Shown here piece by piece: positions 54,410 through 64,000 of a DNA stretch of 64,000 nt (its first letter is position 1; the number at the start of each line of letters is the position of its first letter). The notes under the pieces were generated by a model that saw only the letters and a program-made list of their open reading frames with translations, made no database searches and was not told the DNA's origin. Position numbers and translations under genes: made by a program. This DNA is from DATLGB01 sp963740765. Lineage in GTDB: Bacteria > Actinomycetota > Thermoleophilia > Solirubrobacterales > Solirubrobacteraceae. Location of the stretch: NCBI GenBank assembly GCA_963740765.1, contig CAVUFN010000016.1, forward strand, positions 1,054,001-1,118,000. The letters run 5' to 3'.

Positions 54410-55540
54410 ATGGCCCGCGCGAGCGATTACTACAAGACGCTGGGCGTCGAGAAGAAGGCGACCCAGGACGAGATCAAGAAGGCGTACCGCAAGCTCGCGC
54501 GCCAGTACCACCCGGACCGCAACCCGGACGACCCGAAGGCCGAGGAGCGCTTCAAGGAGATCTCGGAGGCGCACGACGTCCTCGGCGATCCCGAGAAGCG
54601 CAAGAAGTACGACCGCGGCGGGTCCGTCTTCCAGGGCGGCAACCCGTTCGGCGGCGCCGGGCAGGGTGGCCCGGCCGACCCGGGCGGCTTCGGGGACATC
54701 CTGTCCGACCTGTTCGGGTCGGCCACGGGCGGCCGCTTCGGGGGCGGCGGGACCCGGACCAAGCCGGCGACCGAGCGCGGCCGCGACCTGGAGACGGAGG
54801 TCTCGATCTCCTTCGCCCAGGCCGTCGCCGGCGCCCAGGTCCCGGTTGCCGTCGCGACCCACCAGCCGTGCCCGACCTGTCGCGGCACGGGCGCCGAGCC
54901 GGGGACGGAGCCGGTGGTGTGCCCGGTGTGCCAGGGCCGCGGCGTCGAGTCCCAGGGGCAGGGCCTGTTCTCCATCAGCCGCCCGTGCTCGCGCTGCAAC
55001 GGCGCGGGAACGGTCATCGAGCGCCCGTGCCACACCTGCCACGGCGACGGCCGCCAGCGCGAGCTCAAGCGCTACAAGGTCAACATCCCCGCCGGGGTCA
55101 AGGAGGGGTCGCGCATCCGCCTCGCCGGCAAGGGCGAGGCCGGGCAGCGCGGCGGTCCGTCCGGCGACCTGTATGTGATCACCCACGTGGCCGAGAGTCC
55201 CGTCTTCGTGCGCAAGGGCGACCACCTCGAGGTCGAGATCCCGATCACGGTCGTCGAGGCCATGCGCGGCGCCGACGTCGAGGTCCCGACGCTGAACGGG
55301 ACGAAGACGCTGCGCGTCAAGCCCGGCACCGCCCACGGCACGGTCCAGCGCCTGCGCGGCGAGGGCCCGCCGCGGCTCGACGGCAGCGGTAGGGCCGACA
55401 TCCACTACCGCTTCTCGATCGACGTCCCGGCCGCACTCAACGCCGAGCAGCGCGACGCCGTCGACGAGCTCGCCCGCGTGATGAACGGCAACCCGCGCGA
55501 GCGGGTGCTGCGCGACGCGAAGGCAGCGGTGGGGTCGTAG
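54410..55540 (+). CDS. dnaJ: Chaperone DnaJ
   Basis: 376 residues. J domain with HPD (YHPDRNPDD), G/F-rich region (about 72-125), all four zinc motifs (CPTCRGTG, CPVCQGRG, CSRCNGAG, CHTCHGDG) and the C-terminal substrate domain. Stimulates DnaK ATPase. ATG 2 bp after grpE. Confidence 0.97.
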   Translation: MARASDYYKTLGVEKKATQDEIKKAYRKLARQYHPDRNPDDPKAEERFKEISEAHDVLGDPEKRKKYDRGGSVFQGGNPFGGAGQGGPADPGGFGDILSDLFGSATGGRFGGGGTRTKPATERGRDLETEVSISFAQAVAGAQVPVAVATHQPCPTCRGTGAEPGTEPVVCPVCQGRGVESQGQGLFSISRPCSRCNGAGTVIERPCHTCHGDGRQRELKRYKVNIPAGVKEGSRIRLAGKGEAGQRGGPSGDLYVITHVAESPVFVRKGDHLEVEIPITVVEAMRGADVEVPTLNGTKTLRVKPGTAHGTVQRLRGEGPPRLDGSGRADIHYRFSIDVPAALNAEQRDAVDELARVMNGNPRERVLRDAKAAVGS

Positions 55541-55545
55541 GCCCC

Positions 55546-55981
55546 ATGGCCCGCACCACCGTGACCGTCGCGGCCGGCCGGGGGGTCTTCATGATCTCCG
55601 TCGCGGCCGAGCTGGCCGAGATGCACCCGCAGACGCTGCGCATGTACGAGCAGCGCGGGCTGATCACGCCCAAGCGCTCGGCCAAGGGCACGCGCCTGTA
55701 CTCACAGGAGGACGTGCAGCGCCTGCGCCGCATCCAGCAGATGACGGTCGAGCTGGGCATGAACCTCGCGGGCGTCGAGCGCGTGCTCGAGATGGAGGCG
55801 CATGCTCGAGCGCCAGGCCCGGCGGATCGACCAGCTCGAGCGCAAAGCCGCGCGCCTGGAGGCCGACCTCGACTCCGCCGTCGAGGCCGTGCACCGCTCG
55901 TACCGGGCCGAGCTGGTCCGGCGCCAGCCCCAGCCCGGTTCGGCGGTCATCCGCGTCGAGCGCCGTCCTTCGAGCCGCTAA
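55546..55981 (+). CDS. hspR: Heat-shock repressor HspR (MerR family), apparent +1 frameshift
   Basis: Frame 1 from ATG 55546 gives 85 residues of an intact MerR-type HspR head (ISVAAELAEMHPQTLRMYEQ, TRLYSQEDVQRLRRIQQMT, NLAGVERVLEME). After base 55800 the HspR-like coiled coil continues only in frame +1, from base 55802 (MLERQARRIDQLERKAARLE) to TAA at 55979-55981. Skipping C55801 would restore one protein of about 144 residues. As read, frame 1 instead runs with a Pro/Arg-rich tail to a stop at 56076, inside the clpB operator. Either a sequence error, a disabled repressor, or a recoding site. Confidence 0.75.
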
Positions 55982-56057
55982 CGACGACGGCCCCGCTGCC
56001 AGCGGGCCCGCCGCCCCCTGCGTCGTCCCAGGCGAAGAGCTGCCGGATGTGGAAAGA

Positions 56058-56078
56058 TCTCAGTCGGATCGACTAAGA
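56058..56078 (+). promoter_or_regulatory. HAIR-type HspR operator upstream of clpB
   Basis: TCTCAGT-N7-ACTAAGA, same half-sites as the dnaK operator and 13 bp before the clpB ATG at 56092. HspR bound here would sit over the clpB initiation region. Confidence 0.75.
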
Positions 56079-56091
56079 TGTGATCCAGACC

Positions 56092-58600
<2,509 letters not shown>

Positions 58601-58629
<29 letters not shown>

Positions 58630-59224
58630 CGTCCACGGACAGGTTGACCAGCGGCCCGTCCGTCGCCAGGTCGGGGTGCTGGTCGATCTGGATCCGCCAC
58701 ACGCCCTCCGTGGGGCGGAACGGGAACTGCGAGCGGCGGGTGATGAAGGTCCCGCACGGCCCGGTGGGCGCGTCGGCGAGCCGGACGGTGCTGCGCAGGG
58801 TGCCCTTGCGGACGTAGTGGGCGTAGATCGCGCCGGAGTCGGTGAAGCCACGGCCCCGGAAGCGCACCCGGTCGCGCCAGCGGGCCCGCTTGGGCTTGAC
58901 GCGGACGGCGAGGGCGGTGACCCGCGCGGTCGCGGAGGCCCGGACCGCGCCGTCGGCCTCGCGCACAGCGGTGACGGCGAACTCGCGCTCGCCCGCGGGC
59001 TGGACGGGAGCGTCGAGCGCCTGGGCGCCGAGCGTCCCGTCGTCGGCGGCCGTCGCGCCGGTCAGCGCCGGCATGGCGTCGATCGTGAGCGTCAGCCGCT
59101 CGCCCGGCGCGAAGCCGGATCCGGAGATCGACATGCCCTCGGTCGTGTACGTCTCCGGGGCCGCCTGGACCGAGACGTAACACGGCTTCAGAGGGGCGAG
59201 GACAGGGGGTGGCGCGTCGAGCAT
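58601..59224 (-). CDS. Beta-sandwich hypothetical protein, signal peptide absent
   Basis: 207 residues. Two repeats of an IPT-like beta-sandwich: EGMSISGSGFAPGERLTLTID and KRARWRDRVRFRGRGFTDSGAIYAHYV, then a conserved-looking GPCGTFITRRSQFPFRPTEG. Such proteins are usually exported, but here an in-frame TGA lies 7 bp upstream of the ATG and no leader is present. Overlaps the convergent clpB end by 29 bp. Confidence 0.65.
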
Positions 59225-59272
59225 CGGGGTTCAGGGTGCATGAACACGGCGAAATAGGTAAGGGTTCGGGGC

Positions 59273-59554
59273 ATGCCCACATACATCATGCTCGCGAAGC
59301 TGTCCTCCGAGGGCGTCCAGACGGTCAAGAACAACCCGCAGCGCATCAAGGAGGTCGCGGAGGAGGTCGAGCAGATCGGCGCCTCGGTCAAGGCGCAGTG
59401 GGCCACGATCGGCCGCTACGACTTCGTCTCCGTCGTCGAGGTGCCCGACGAGACGACGATGGCGAAGGTCTCGCTCGAGCTCGGCTCGCGCGGCACGTCC
59501 ACCTACGAGTCGATGACCGCCATCCCGATCGACGATTTCATCGATGCCATCTAG
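59273..59554 (+). CDS. GYD-domain protein
   Basis: 93 residues, ferredoxin-like dimeric fold: MPTYIMLAKLSSEGVQTVK, then the family motif GRYDFVSVVEVPDE (GxYD). Function unknown; 45 bp before purD, and likely in the same unit. Confidence 0.83.
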   Translation: MPTYIMLAKLSSEGVQTVKNNPQRIKEVAEEVEQIGASVKAQWATIGRYDFVSVVEVPDETTMAKVSLELGSRGTSTYESMTAIPIDDFIDAI

Positions 59555-59599
59555 TCGCCTGGCGGTGGCTCTACCCACCGCGGAGCGACACGGGCGCGC

Positions 59600-60817
59600 G
59601 TGAAGGTCCTTGTCGTTGGCGCGGGCGGGCGCGAGCATGCCCTGGTCCGCGCCCTGAAGCGGTCGCCGCAGCAGCCCGAGGTGCTGTGCGCGCCCGGCAA
59701 CGCCGGGATCCGGCGCGACGCCCCGGTCTTCGAGGGCGACGACTACACGGGCCTCGACCTCGTCGTGGTCGGCCCCGAGGCGCCGCTGGTCGACGGCCTC
59801 GCCGACCGCTGCGCCGAGCAGGGTGTGCGCGTCTTCGGGCCGTCGCAGGCCGCGGCTGCACTGGAGGGGTCGAAGGCCTTCTCCAAGCAGGTCATGCGCG
59901 CCGCCGGCGTCCGCACGGGCGACTTCGCGGTGGTCCACGACGTCGACGCCGGGCTGGCCGCGGTCCGCGAGTACCCGGTGGTGCTCAAGGCGGACGGGCT
60001 GGCGGCGGGCAAGGGCGTCGTGATCGCCGCCGACGAGATGGAGGCGGGCGAGGCGCTCGAGACGATGCTGGTCGAGAAGCGCTTCGGCGACACCCCCGTG
60101 GTCGTCGAGCAGCATCTGGTCGGCGACGAGGTCTCGCTGCTGGCGCTGTGCGACGGTGAGCGCGCGGTGCCGCTGGCGACCGCGCGCGACTACAAGCGCA
60201 TCGGCGACGGCGACACCGGTCCCAACACCGGCGGCATGGGCTGCTTCAGCCCGGTGCACGACCTCCCGGACGGCTGGGCCGACGAGATCGTCGCCACCGT
60301 CCACCAGCCCGTGCTCGACGCGATGGCCAAGGCCGGGACCCCGTTCCACGGCGTCCTCTACGCCGGCCTCATGCTGACCGAGTCCGGCCCCATGGTGCTC
60401 GAGTTCAACGTTCGCTTCGGCGACCCGGAGACCCAGGTCGTCCTCCCCCGGCTGCGCAGCGATCTGCTCGATCTGCTCTGGCGCGCCAGCGAACCCGGTG
60501 GCCTGGCGGGCGCCGAGCTCGACTGGGATCCGCGCGCCGCCGTCACCGTCGTGCTCGCCTCCAAGGGCTACCCAACGAGCTCGAGCGCCGGCGACGTCAT
60601 CGCGGGGCTCGACGCGGCGGAGGCCGCCGGGGCGGAGGTCACCCACGCGGGCACCGCGGAGGACGACGGCCAGATCGTCACGGCGGGCGGCCGCGTCCTC
60701 AACGTGACCGCGCTGGGCGACGACGTGGCCACCGCGCGGGAGGCGGCGTACGCTGCTGCCGACATGATCGCCTTCGACGGTCGCCAGCTGCGCCGGGACA
60801 TCGCCGCGGGTGTCTGA
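59600..60817 (+). CDS. purD: Phosphoribosylamine-glycine ligase
   Basis: 405 residues. KVLVVGAGGREHALVRALKR start, ATP-grasp core (VVLKADGLAAGKGVVIA), PNTGGMGCFSPV and GVLYAGLMLTESGPMVLEFNVRFGDPE. Second step of purine synthesis. GTG start; stop overlaps purK by 8 bp. Confidence 0.97.
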   Translation: MKVLVVGAGGREHALVRALKRSPQQPEVLCAPGNAGIRRDAPVFEGDDYTGLDLVVVGPEAPLVDGLADRCAEQGVRVFGPSQAAAALEGSKAFSKQVMRAAGVRTGDFAVVHDVDAGLAAVREYPVVLKADGLAAGKGVVIAADEMEAGEALETMLVEKRFGDTPVVVEQHLVGDEVSLLALCDGERAVPLATARDYKRIGDGDTGPNTGGMGCFSPVHDLPDGWADEIVATVHQPVLDAMAKAGTPFHGVLYAGLMLTESGPMVLEFNVRFGDPETQVVLPRLRSDLLDLLWRASEPGGLAGAELDWDPRAAVTVVLASKGYPTSSSAGDVIAGLDAAEAAGAEVTHAGTAEDDGQIVTAGGRVLNVTALGDDVATAREAAYAAADMIAFDGRQLRRDIAAGV

Positions 60818-61928
60818 TCGCGCACGGGTCGGGATGGTCGGCGGCGGCCAGCTCGCCCGCATGACCCAGCAGGCGGCTATCGCGCTGGCCATCGACCTGA
60901 CGGTGCTCGCGGAGGCCGGCAGCCCGGCGGCGCAGGCGGGCGCGCACCTGCTCGAGGGGCGCGCGGACGATCCCGCCGCCCTCCGCGCCCTGGCGGAGGC
61001 GGCGGACGTGGTCACATTCGACCACGAGCAGATCCCGCTCGCCGAGCTCGAGGCGCTTGTCGCGCAGGGCCGGGTCGTGCGTCCCGCGCCGGCGGCCAAG
61101 CGCCTCGCCCAGGACAAGCTCCACGCGCGCCGGGCCCTCGCGGCCCTCGGCCTGCCGGTGCCCGACTTCGCGCCCGCCACGAGCCAGGCCGACGTCGACC
61201 GTTTCGCCTCCGAGCACGGTTGGCCGGTCGTGCTCAAGGCTCGCTCGGGCGGCTACGACGGGCGGGGAGTGGCCGTCGTCGGCGACCCCGCGGCCGCGGC
61301 CGCGGCGCTGGCCGACATGCGCGACGACGCCGTCGTCGAGGAGCACATCGCCATCGAGCGCGAGCTGGCCGTCCTCATCGCGCGCCGGCCGTCGGGGGAG
61401 ACGGCTGTCTACCCCGTGGTGGAGACGCGGCAGGAGAACGCCCAGCTCCGGGAGCTCGTCGTCGGCGCCTCGAACCCGCAGGCGGAGGCGCTGGGCGTGC
61501 GGATCGTCGAGCACGCGGACGCCACCGGCATGGTCGCGGTGGAGCTCTTCGAGACCGCAGACGGAAGCCTGCTGGTCAACGAGCTGGCGCTCCGTCCGCA
61601 CAACTCGGGTCACTGGACCATCGAGGGTGCGGCCACCTCGCAGTTCGAGCAGCACCTGCGCGCCGTGCTCGACTGGCCGCTGGGTGCGACGGACCGGCGC
61701 GCCCCCGCCGTCGCCACCGTCAACGTGCTCGGCCAGGAGGGCGGCGACCCGCAGGCAAGCCTGCCCGCCGCCCTTGCGGTGCCCGGCGCCCACGTCCACC
61801 TCTACGGCAAGGGCTCGCGACCGGGCCGCAAGCTCGGCCACGTCACCGCGCTCGGCGACGATGCCGACACCGCCCTCGCGACCGCTCGCCGCGCCGTGGC
61901 CGCGCTCGAGAGGACGACTCGAGCATGA
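60810..61928 (+). CDS. purK: N5-carboxyaminoimidazole ribonucleotide synthase
   Basis: 372 residues. VGMVGGGQLARMTQQAAI start, ATP-grasp WPVVLKARSGGYDGRGV, and NELALRPHNSGHWTIEGA near the end. Makes N5-CAIR from AIR, ATP and bicarbonate. GTG start overlaps purD; purE ATG overlaps its stop (4 bp). Confidence 0.96.
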   Translation: MSDRARVGMVGGGQLARMTQQAAIALAIDLTVLAEAGSPAAQAGAHLLEGRADDPAALRALAEAADVVTFDHEQIPLAELEALVAQGRVVRPAPAAKRLAQDKLHARRALAALGLPVPDFAPATSQADVDRFASEHGWPVVLKARSGGYDGRGVAVVGDPAAAAAALADMRDDAVVEEHIAIERELAVLIARRPSGETAVYPVVETRQENAQLRELVVGASNPQAEALGVRIVEHADATGMVAVELFETADGSLLVNELALRPHNSGHWTIEGAATSQFEQHLRAVLDWPLGATDRRAPAVATVNVLGQEGGDPQASLPAALAVPGAHVHLYGKGSRPGRKLGHVTALGDDADTALATARRAVAALERTTRA

Positions 61929-62419
61929 CCGCGCGCGTCGGCATCACCATGGGCAGCGACTCCGACCTCCCGGTCATGCAGCCGGCCGCCGACGTGCTGC
62001 GCGAGCTGGGCGTCGAGTGCGAGCTGCGGGTCACCTCCGCACACCGGACGCCGGACGCCATGCTCGCCTACGGCCGCGACGCCGCGGACCGCGGCCTCCA
62101 GGTGCTGATCGCAGGCGCGGGAGGGGCGGCGCACCTGCCGGGCATGCTGGCCGCCGTCACGCGGCTCCCCGTCATCGGCGTGCCGGTGGCGCTCAAACAT
62201 CTGGACGGGGTCGACTCCCTGCTCTCCATCGCGCAGATGCCGCGCGGTGTGCCCGTCGCCACCGTCGCCATCGACGGCGGCCGCAACGCCGGCCTCCTGG
62301 CGGCGCGCATCCTCGCGCTCGCCGATCCCGACCTCGCACGGCAGCTCGATCGGTTCCGGGACGACCTCGCGGGCGCGGCCCAAGCGGCGGACGCGCGCGT
62401 GAGGGACGGGGATGTCTGA
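61925..62419 (+). CDS. purE: N5-CAIR mutase PurE (class I)
   Basis: 164 residues. GITMGSDSDLPVMQPAADVL with the SxSD motif, TSAHRTPDAM, AGAGGAAHLPGM and GGLDGVDSLLSIAQMPRGVPV-type core. Converts N5-CAIR to CAIR. Followed by a second PurE-type gene overlapping by 8 bp. Confidence 0.95.
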   Translation: MTARVGITMGSDSDLPVMQPAADVLRELGVECELRVTSAHRTPDAMLAYGRDAADRGLQVLIAGAGGAAHLPGMLAAVTRLPVIGVPVALKHLDGVDSLLSIAQMPRGVPVATVAIDGGRNAGLLAARILALADPDLARQLDRFRDDLAGAAQAADARVRDGDV

Positions 62420-62870
62420 ACCCACTCTCCAGACCTCGACCGAGGACCTCGAGGCGTTCGAGGTCGACGCACCGCGGGTCGGCATCATCATGGAGGCCCG
62501 GGAGGACATGGAGGCCATGGAGCAGGCCGGCGCGGTGCTCGACGAGTACGGCATCAGCCACGAGACGCGGGTCATGTCCGCCCACCGCGATCCCGACATG
62601 GTCGCCGATTACTGCAAGAACGCGCGGATGCGCGGGCTCAAGGTGATCATCGCCGGCGCCGGCATCTCCGCCGCTCTGCCGGGCGTCGCCGCGGCCCACA
62701 CCGACCTCCCGGTCATCGGCGTCCCGCTGTCGGGACGGCTGACCGCGGCGGGCGGGCTGGACGCGATCCTCAGCATCGTCCAGATGCCGCCGGGCGTCCC
62801 CGTCGCTGCCGTAGGGCTCGACAACCCGCGCAATGCAGCGCACCTTGCAGCCCGCATCCTGAACGCCTGA
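62412..62870 (+). CDS. Second, diverged PurE-like protein
   Basis: 152 residues, PurE fold but altered start: the position of MGSxSD reads GIIMEAREDMEAMEQAGA, while MSAHRDPDMVADY, IIAGAGISAALPGVAAAH, PVIGVPLSGRLTAAGGLDAI and VQMPPGVPVA remain. Loss of the serine/aspartate motif suggests a changed role (subunit of a hetero-octamer with PurE, or another carboxyaminoimidazole-like reaction). In tandem with purE, overlap 8 bp. Confidence 0.85.
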   Translation: MSEPTLQTSTEDLEAFEVDAPRVGIIMEAREDMEAMEQAGAVLDEYGISHETRVMSAHRDPDMVADYCKNARMRGLKVIIAGAGISAALPGVAAAHTDLPVIGVPLSGRLTAAGGLDAILSIVQMPPGVPVAAVGLDNPRNAAHLAARILNA

Positions 62871-62912
62871 TACTCCCCAAAGAGCGGGTTTTTAAGCTAC
62901 GTTCGCGCGGCA

Positions 62913-64000
62913 TTGGCACCGTTGTCGGCCCTTTCCCCTAGCCCGCCGAGTTCCCCTCTGGACGGGTTGCTCGCGGTCGCCGCCGCGCTGCGCACGAGTC
63001 CTGACCTGCGCCGGACCCTCGATGCGATCGCCGAATCGATCGCGGGCACGCTCGCCGTCGACACCGTCGCCATCAACCTGTACCGCCCGGCGTTCGACGA
63101 CTTCGAGACGGTCGCCGTGCACGGCAACGCCGGGGCCCGCCGGACGCTGCTCGGCTCGCGCTCACCCGCCGAGGAGTGGGCGCAGCTCATCGACGAGCGC
63201 TTCGAACGCCGCGGGGCGTACTTCATCGCCGACGGCGCCTTCGACTGGGAGAACGACGCGACGCTGTCCTATGTCCCGGACATCGCGCCGTCCGACGACC
63301 CGGACGCGTGGCGCGCCGAGGACGCGCTGTTCGTCCCGTTGCGCTCGCTCACCGGCGTCGTGCTCGGCGTCCTCAGCGTCGACGAGCCCCGCTCGGGCAA
63401 GCGGCCCGGCGACCGCGACCTGGACCTGCTCGCCGGGGCTGCCGCGCAGGCGGGCCTCGCGATCGAGTCCGCCCAGCACGCCCAGGCCGCGCGCAGCCAC
63501 CGCGAGGACGTCCAGCAGCTGCTGCGCGTCTCGCGCCGCTTCAGCACCGAGCGCACCCGCGACGGCATCGCCGCCGCAGCCTGCGAGGGCATCTGCGACG
63601 CGCTCGGGTTCGAGCGGGTGGCCGTGCTGCTGCGCGAGGGCGACCGCCTCGCCCCGGCCGCGGCCGCCAACTGGCCCGACGGCCTCCCGGCGGAGACGCT
63701 GGGCCTGGACGAGCTGTCCGGCCTGCTGGCCGAGGACCAGCTGACGGAGGGCTGCGTCCTGCTCACGCGCGAGGAGGCGCACGCCCGCACGCCCGAGCGC
63801 CTGCACCACCTGTACTCGTCGCGCCGCAACGGCCGCGGTCCGCACGCGTGGGACCACCACTGGCTGCTCGTCCCGCTGCACGACGAGGACGGCGGCGTGC
63901 TGGGGATGATCTGGCCCGAGGACCCGCGCGACCGGTTGGTGCCGACCCCGGCCCGGCTGCGCACGCTCCAGGCGTTCGCGAACGCCGCCGCCAGCGCCTT
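62913..64000 (+). CDS. GAF-domain sensory protein, 3' end cut by window
   Basis: At least 360 residues in one open frame that runs off the right edge. No ATG or GTG at the head; candidate TTGs are at 62913, 62922 and 62967. First GAF about 25-190 (LRTSPDLRRTLDAIAESIAG, ALFVPLRSLTGVVLGVLSVD, LAGAAAQAGLAIESAQ), a second from about 200 (CEGICDALGFERVAVLLREG, WLLVPLHDEDGGVLGMIWPED). Output domain not visible. Likely a cytoplasmic signalling protein. Confidence 0.75.
   Translation, partial: MAPLSALSPSPPSSPLDGLLAVAAALRTSPDLRRTLDAIAESIAGTLAVDTVAINLYRPAFDDFETVAVHGNAGARRTLLGSRSPAEEWAQLIDERFERRGAYFIADGAFDWENDATLSYVPDIAPSDDPDAWRAEDALFVPLRSLTGVVLGVLSVDEPRSGKRPGDRDLDLLAGAAAQAGLAIESAQHAQAARSHREDVQQLLRVSRRFSTERTRDGIAAAACEGICDALGFERVAVLLREGDRLAPAAAANWPDGLPAETLGLDELSGLLAEDQLTEGCVLLTREEAHARTPERLHHLYSSRRNGRGPHAWDHHWLLVPLHDEDGGVLGMIWPEDPRDRLVPTPARLRTLQAFANAAASA

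Overview
The window is very GC-rich, almost fully coding, and free of phage, IS or CRISPR signals. Gene content points to a free-living actinobacterium, most likely class Thermoleophilia (Solirubrobacterales-type). The signs are a dnaK-grpE-dnaJ-hspR operon plus clpB, both under HspR-type (HAIR) inverted repeats; a myo-inositol-phosphate synthase / CDP-alcohol phosphatidyltransferase / PimA-like glycosyltransferase locus; secreted proteins with the SYANVMSTIAVFLALGGG-type leader; and many GTG/TTG starts with 1-8 bp gene overlaps. The taxon is an inference from gene content, not a search result.

Layout. 0-3.2 kb: two tandem sulfotransferases (the downstream copy has a damaged PAPS loop) and a membrane metallophosphoesterase. 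3.2-7.4 kb: a coupled minus-strand set of acyltransferase, cystathionine beta-synthase and cystathionine gamma-lyase/synthase, with a secreted lipase upstream. 7.4-13.5 kb: two tRNA-Ala genes, a membrane GGDEF protein, a phosphodiesterase-like protein preceded by an unusually structured 215-bp leader, an HDAC/AcuC homologue and an SDR. 13.5-22 kb: minus-strand run of a repeat-rich surface protein, an acyl-CoA dehydrogenase pair, a secreted esterase, a lipoprotein, a D-Ala-D-Ala carboxypeptidase, a small membrane protein, rhomboid, lipA and lipB, most of them overlapping by a few bases. 22-26 kb: a histidine kinase coupled to a REC-GGDEF regulator, plus small genes. 26-30 kb: PI-PLC-like protein, MFS, lipoamide dehydrogenase. 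30-33 kb: thiE and divergent thiO-thiS-thiG. 33-38.8 kb: MFS, SnoaL-like/argF, a TrmA/RlmD-type methyltransferase, enoyl-CoA hydratase and a lipase-like hydrolase. 38.9-43.2 kb: one giant secreted subtilase-like/beta-propeller/RTX protein that lacks the catalytic serine. 43-51 kb: quinone oxidoreductase, EEP nuclease-like protein, LtrA, a UDG-like protein, then the inositol-lipid locus and a CAP protein. 51-58.6 kb: endonuclease III and the heat-shock genes. 59-63 kb: GYD protein and purD-purK-purE-purE2. The right edge cuts a two-GAF sensory protein.

How genes work together. The clearest modules are: heat-shock chaperones with their own repressor (whose gene appears frameshifted by +1 here); the PurK/PurE route of purine synthesis with a second, diverged PurE domain; ThiO/ThiS/ThiG/ThiE for thiamine; LipB/LipA lipoylation with a lipoamide dehydrogenase not far away; transsulfuration enzymes; and inositol phospholipid synthesis feeding a PimA-like glycosyltransferase fused to a PHP domain. 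Two diguanylate cyclases with intact active and inhibitory sites imply c-di-GMP signalling. I see no obvious anti-phage or secondary-metabolite system. The most unusual items are the hspR frameshift, the apparently inactive giant subtilase, the PimA-PHP fusion, the tandem purE pair, the multi-hairpin leader at 9943-10157, a UUCG-hairpin insertion inside lpd, and a UDG-like protein with altered catalytic motifs.
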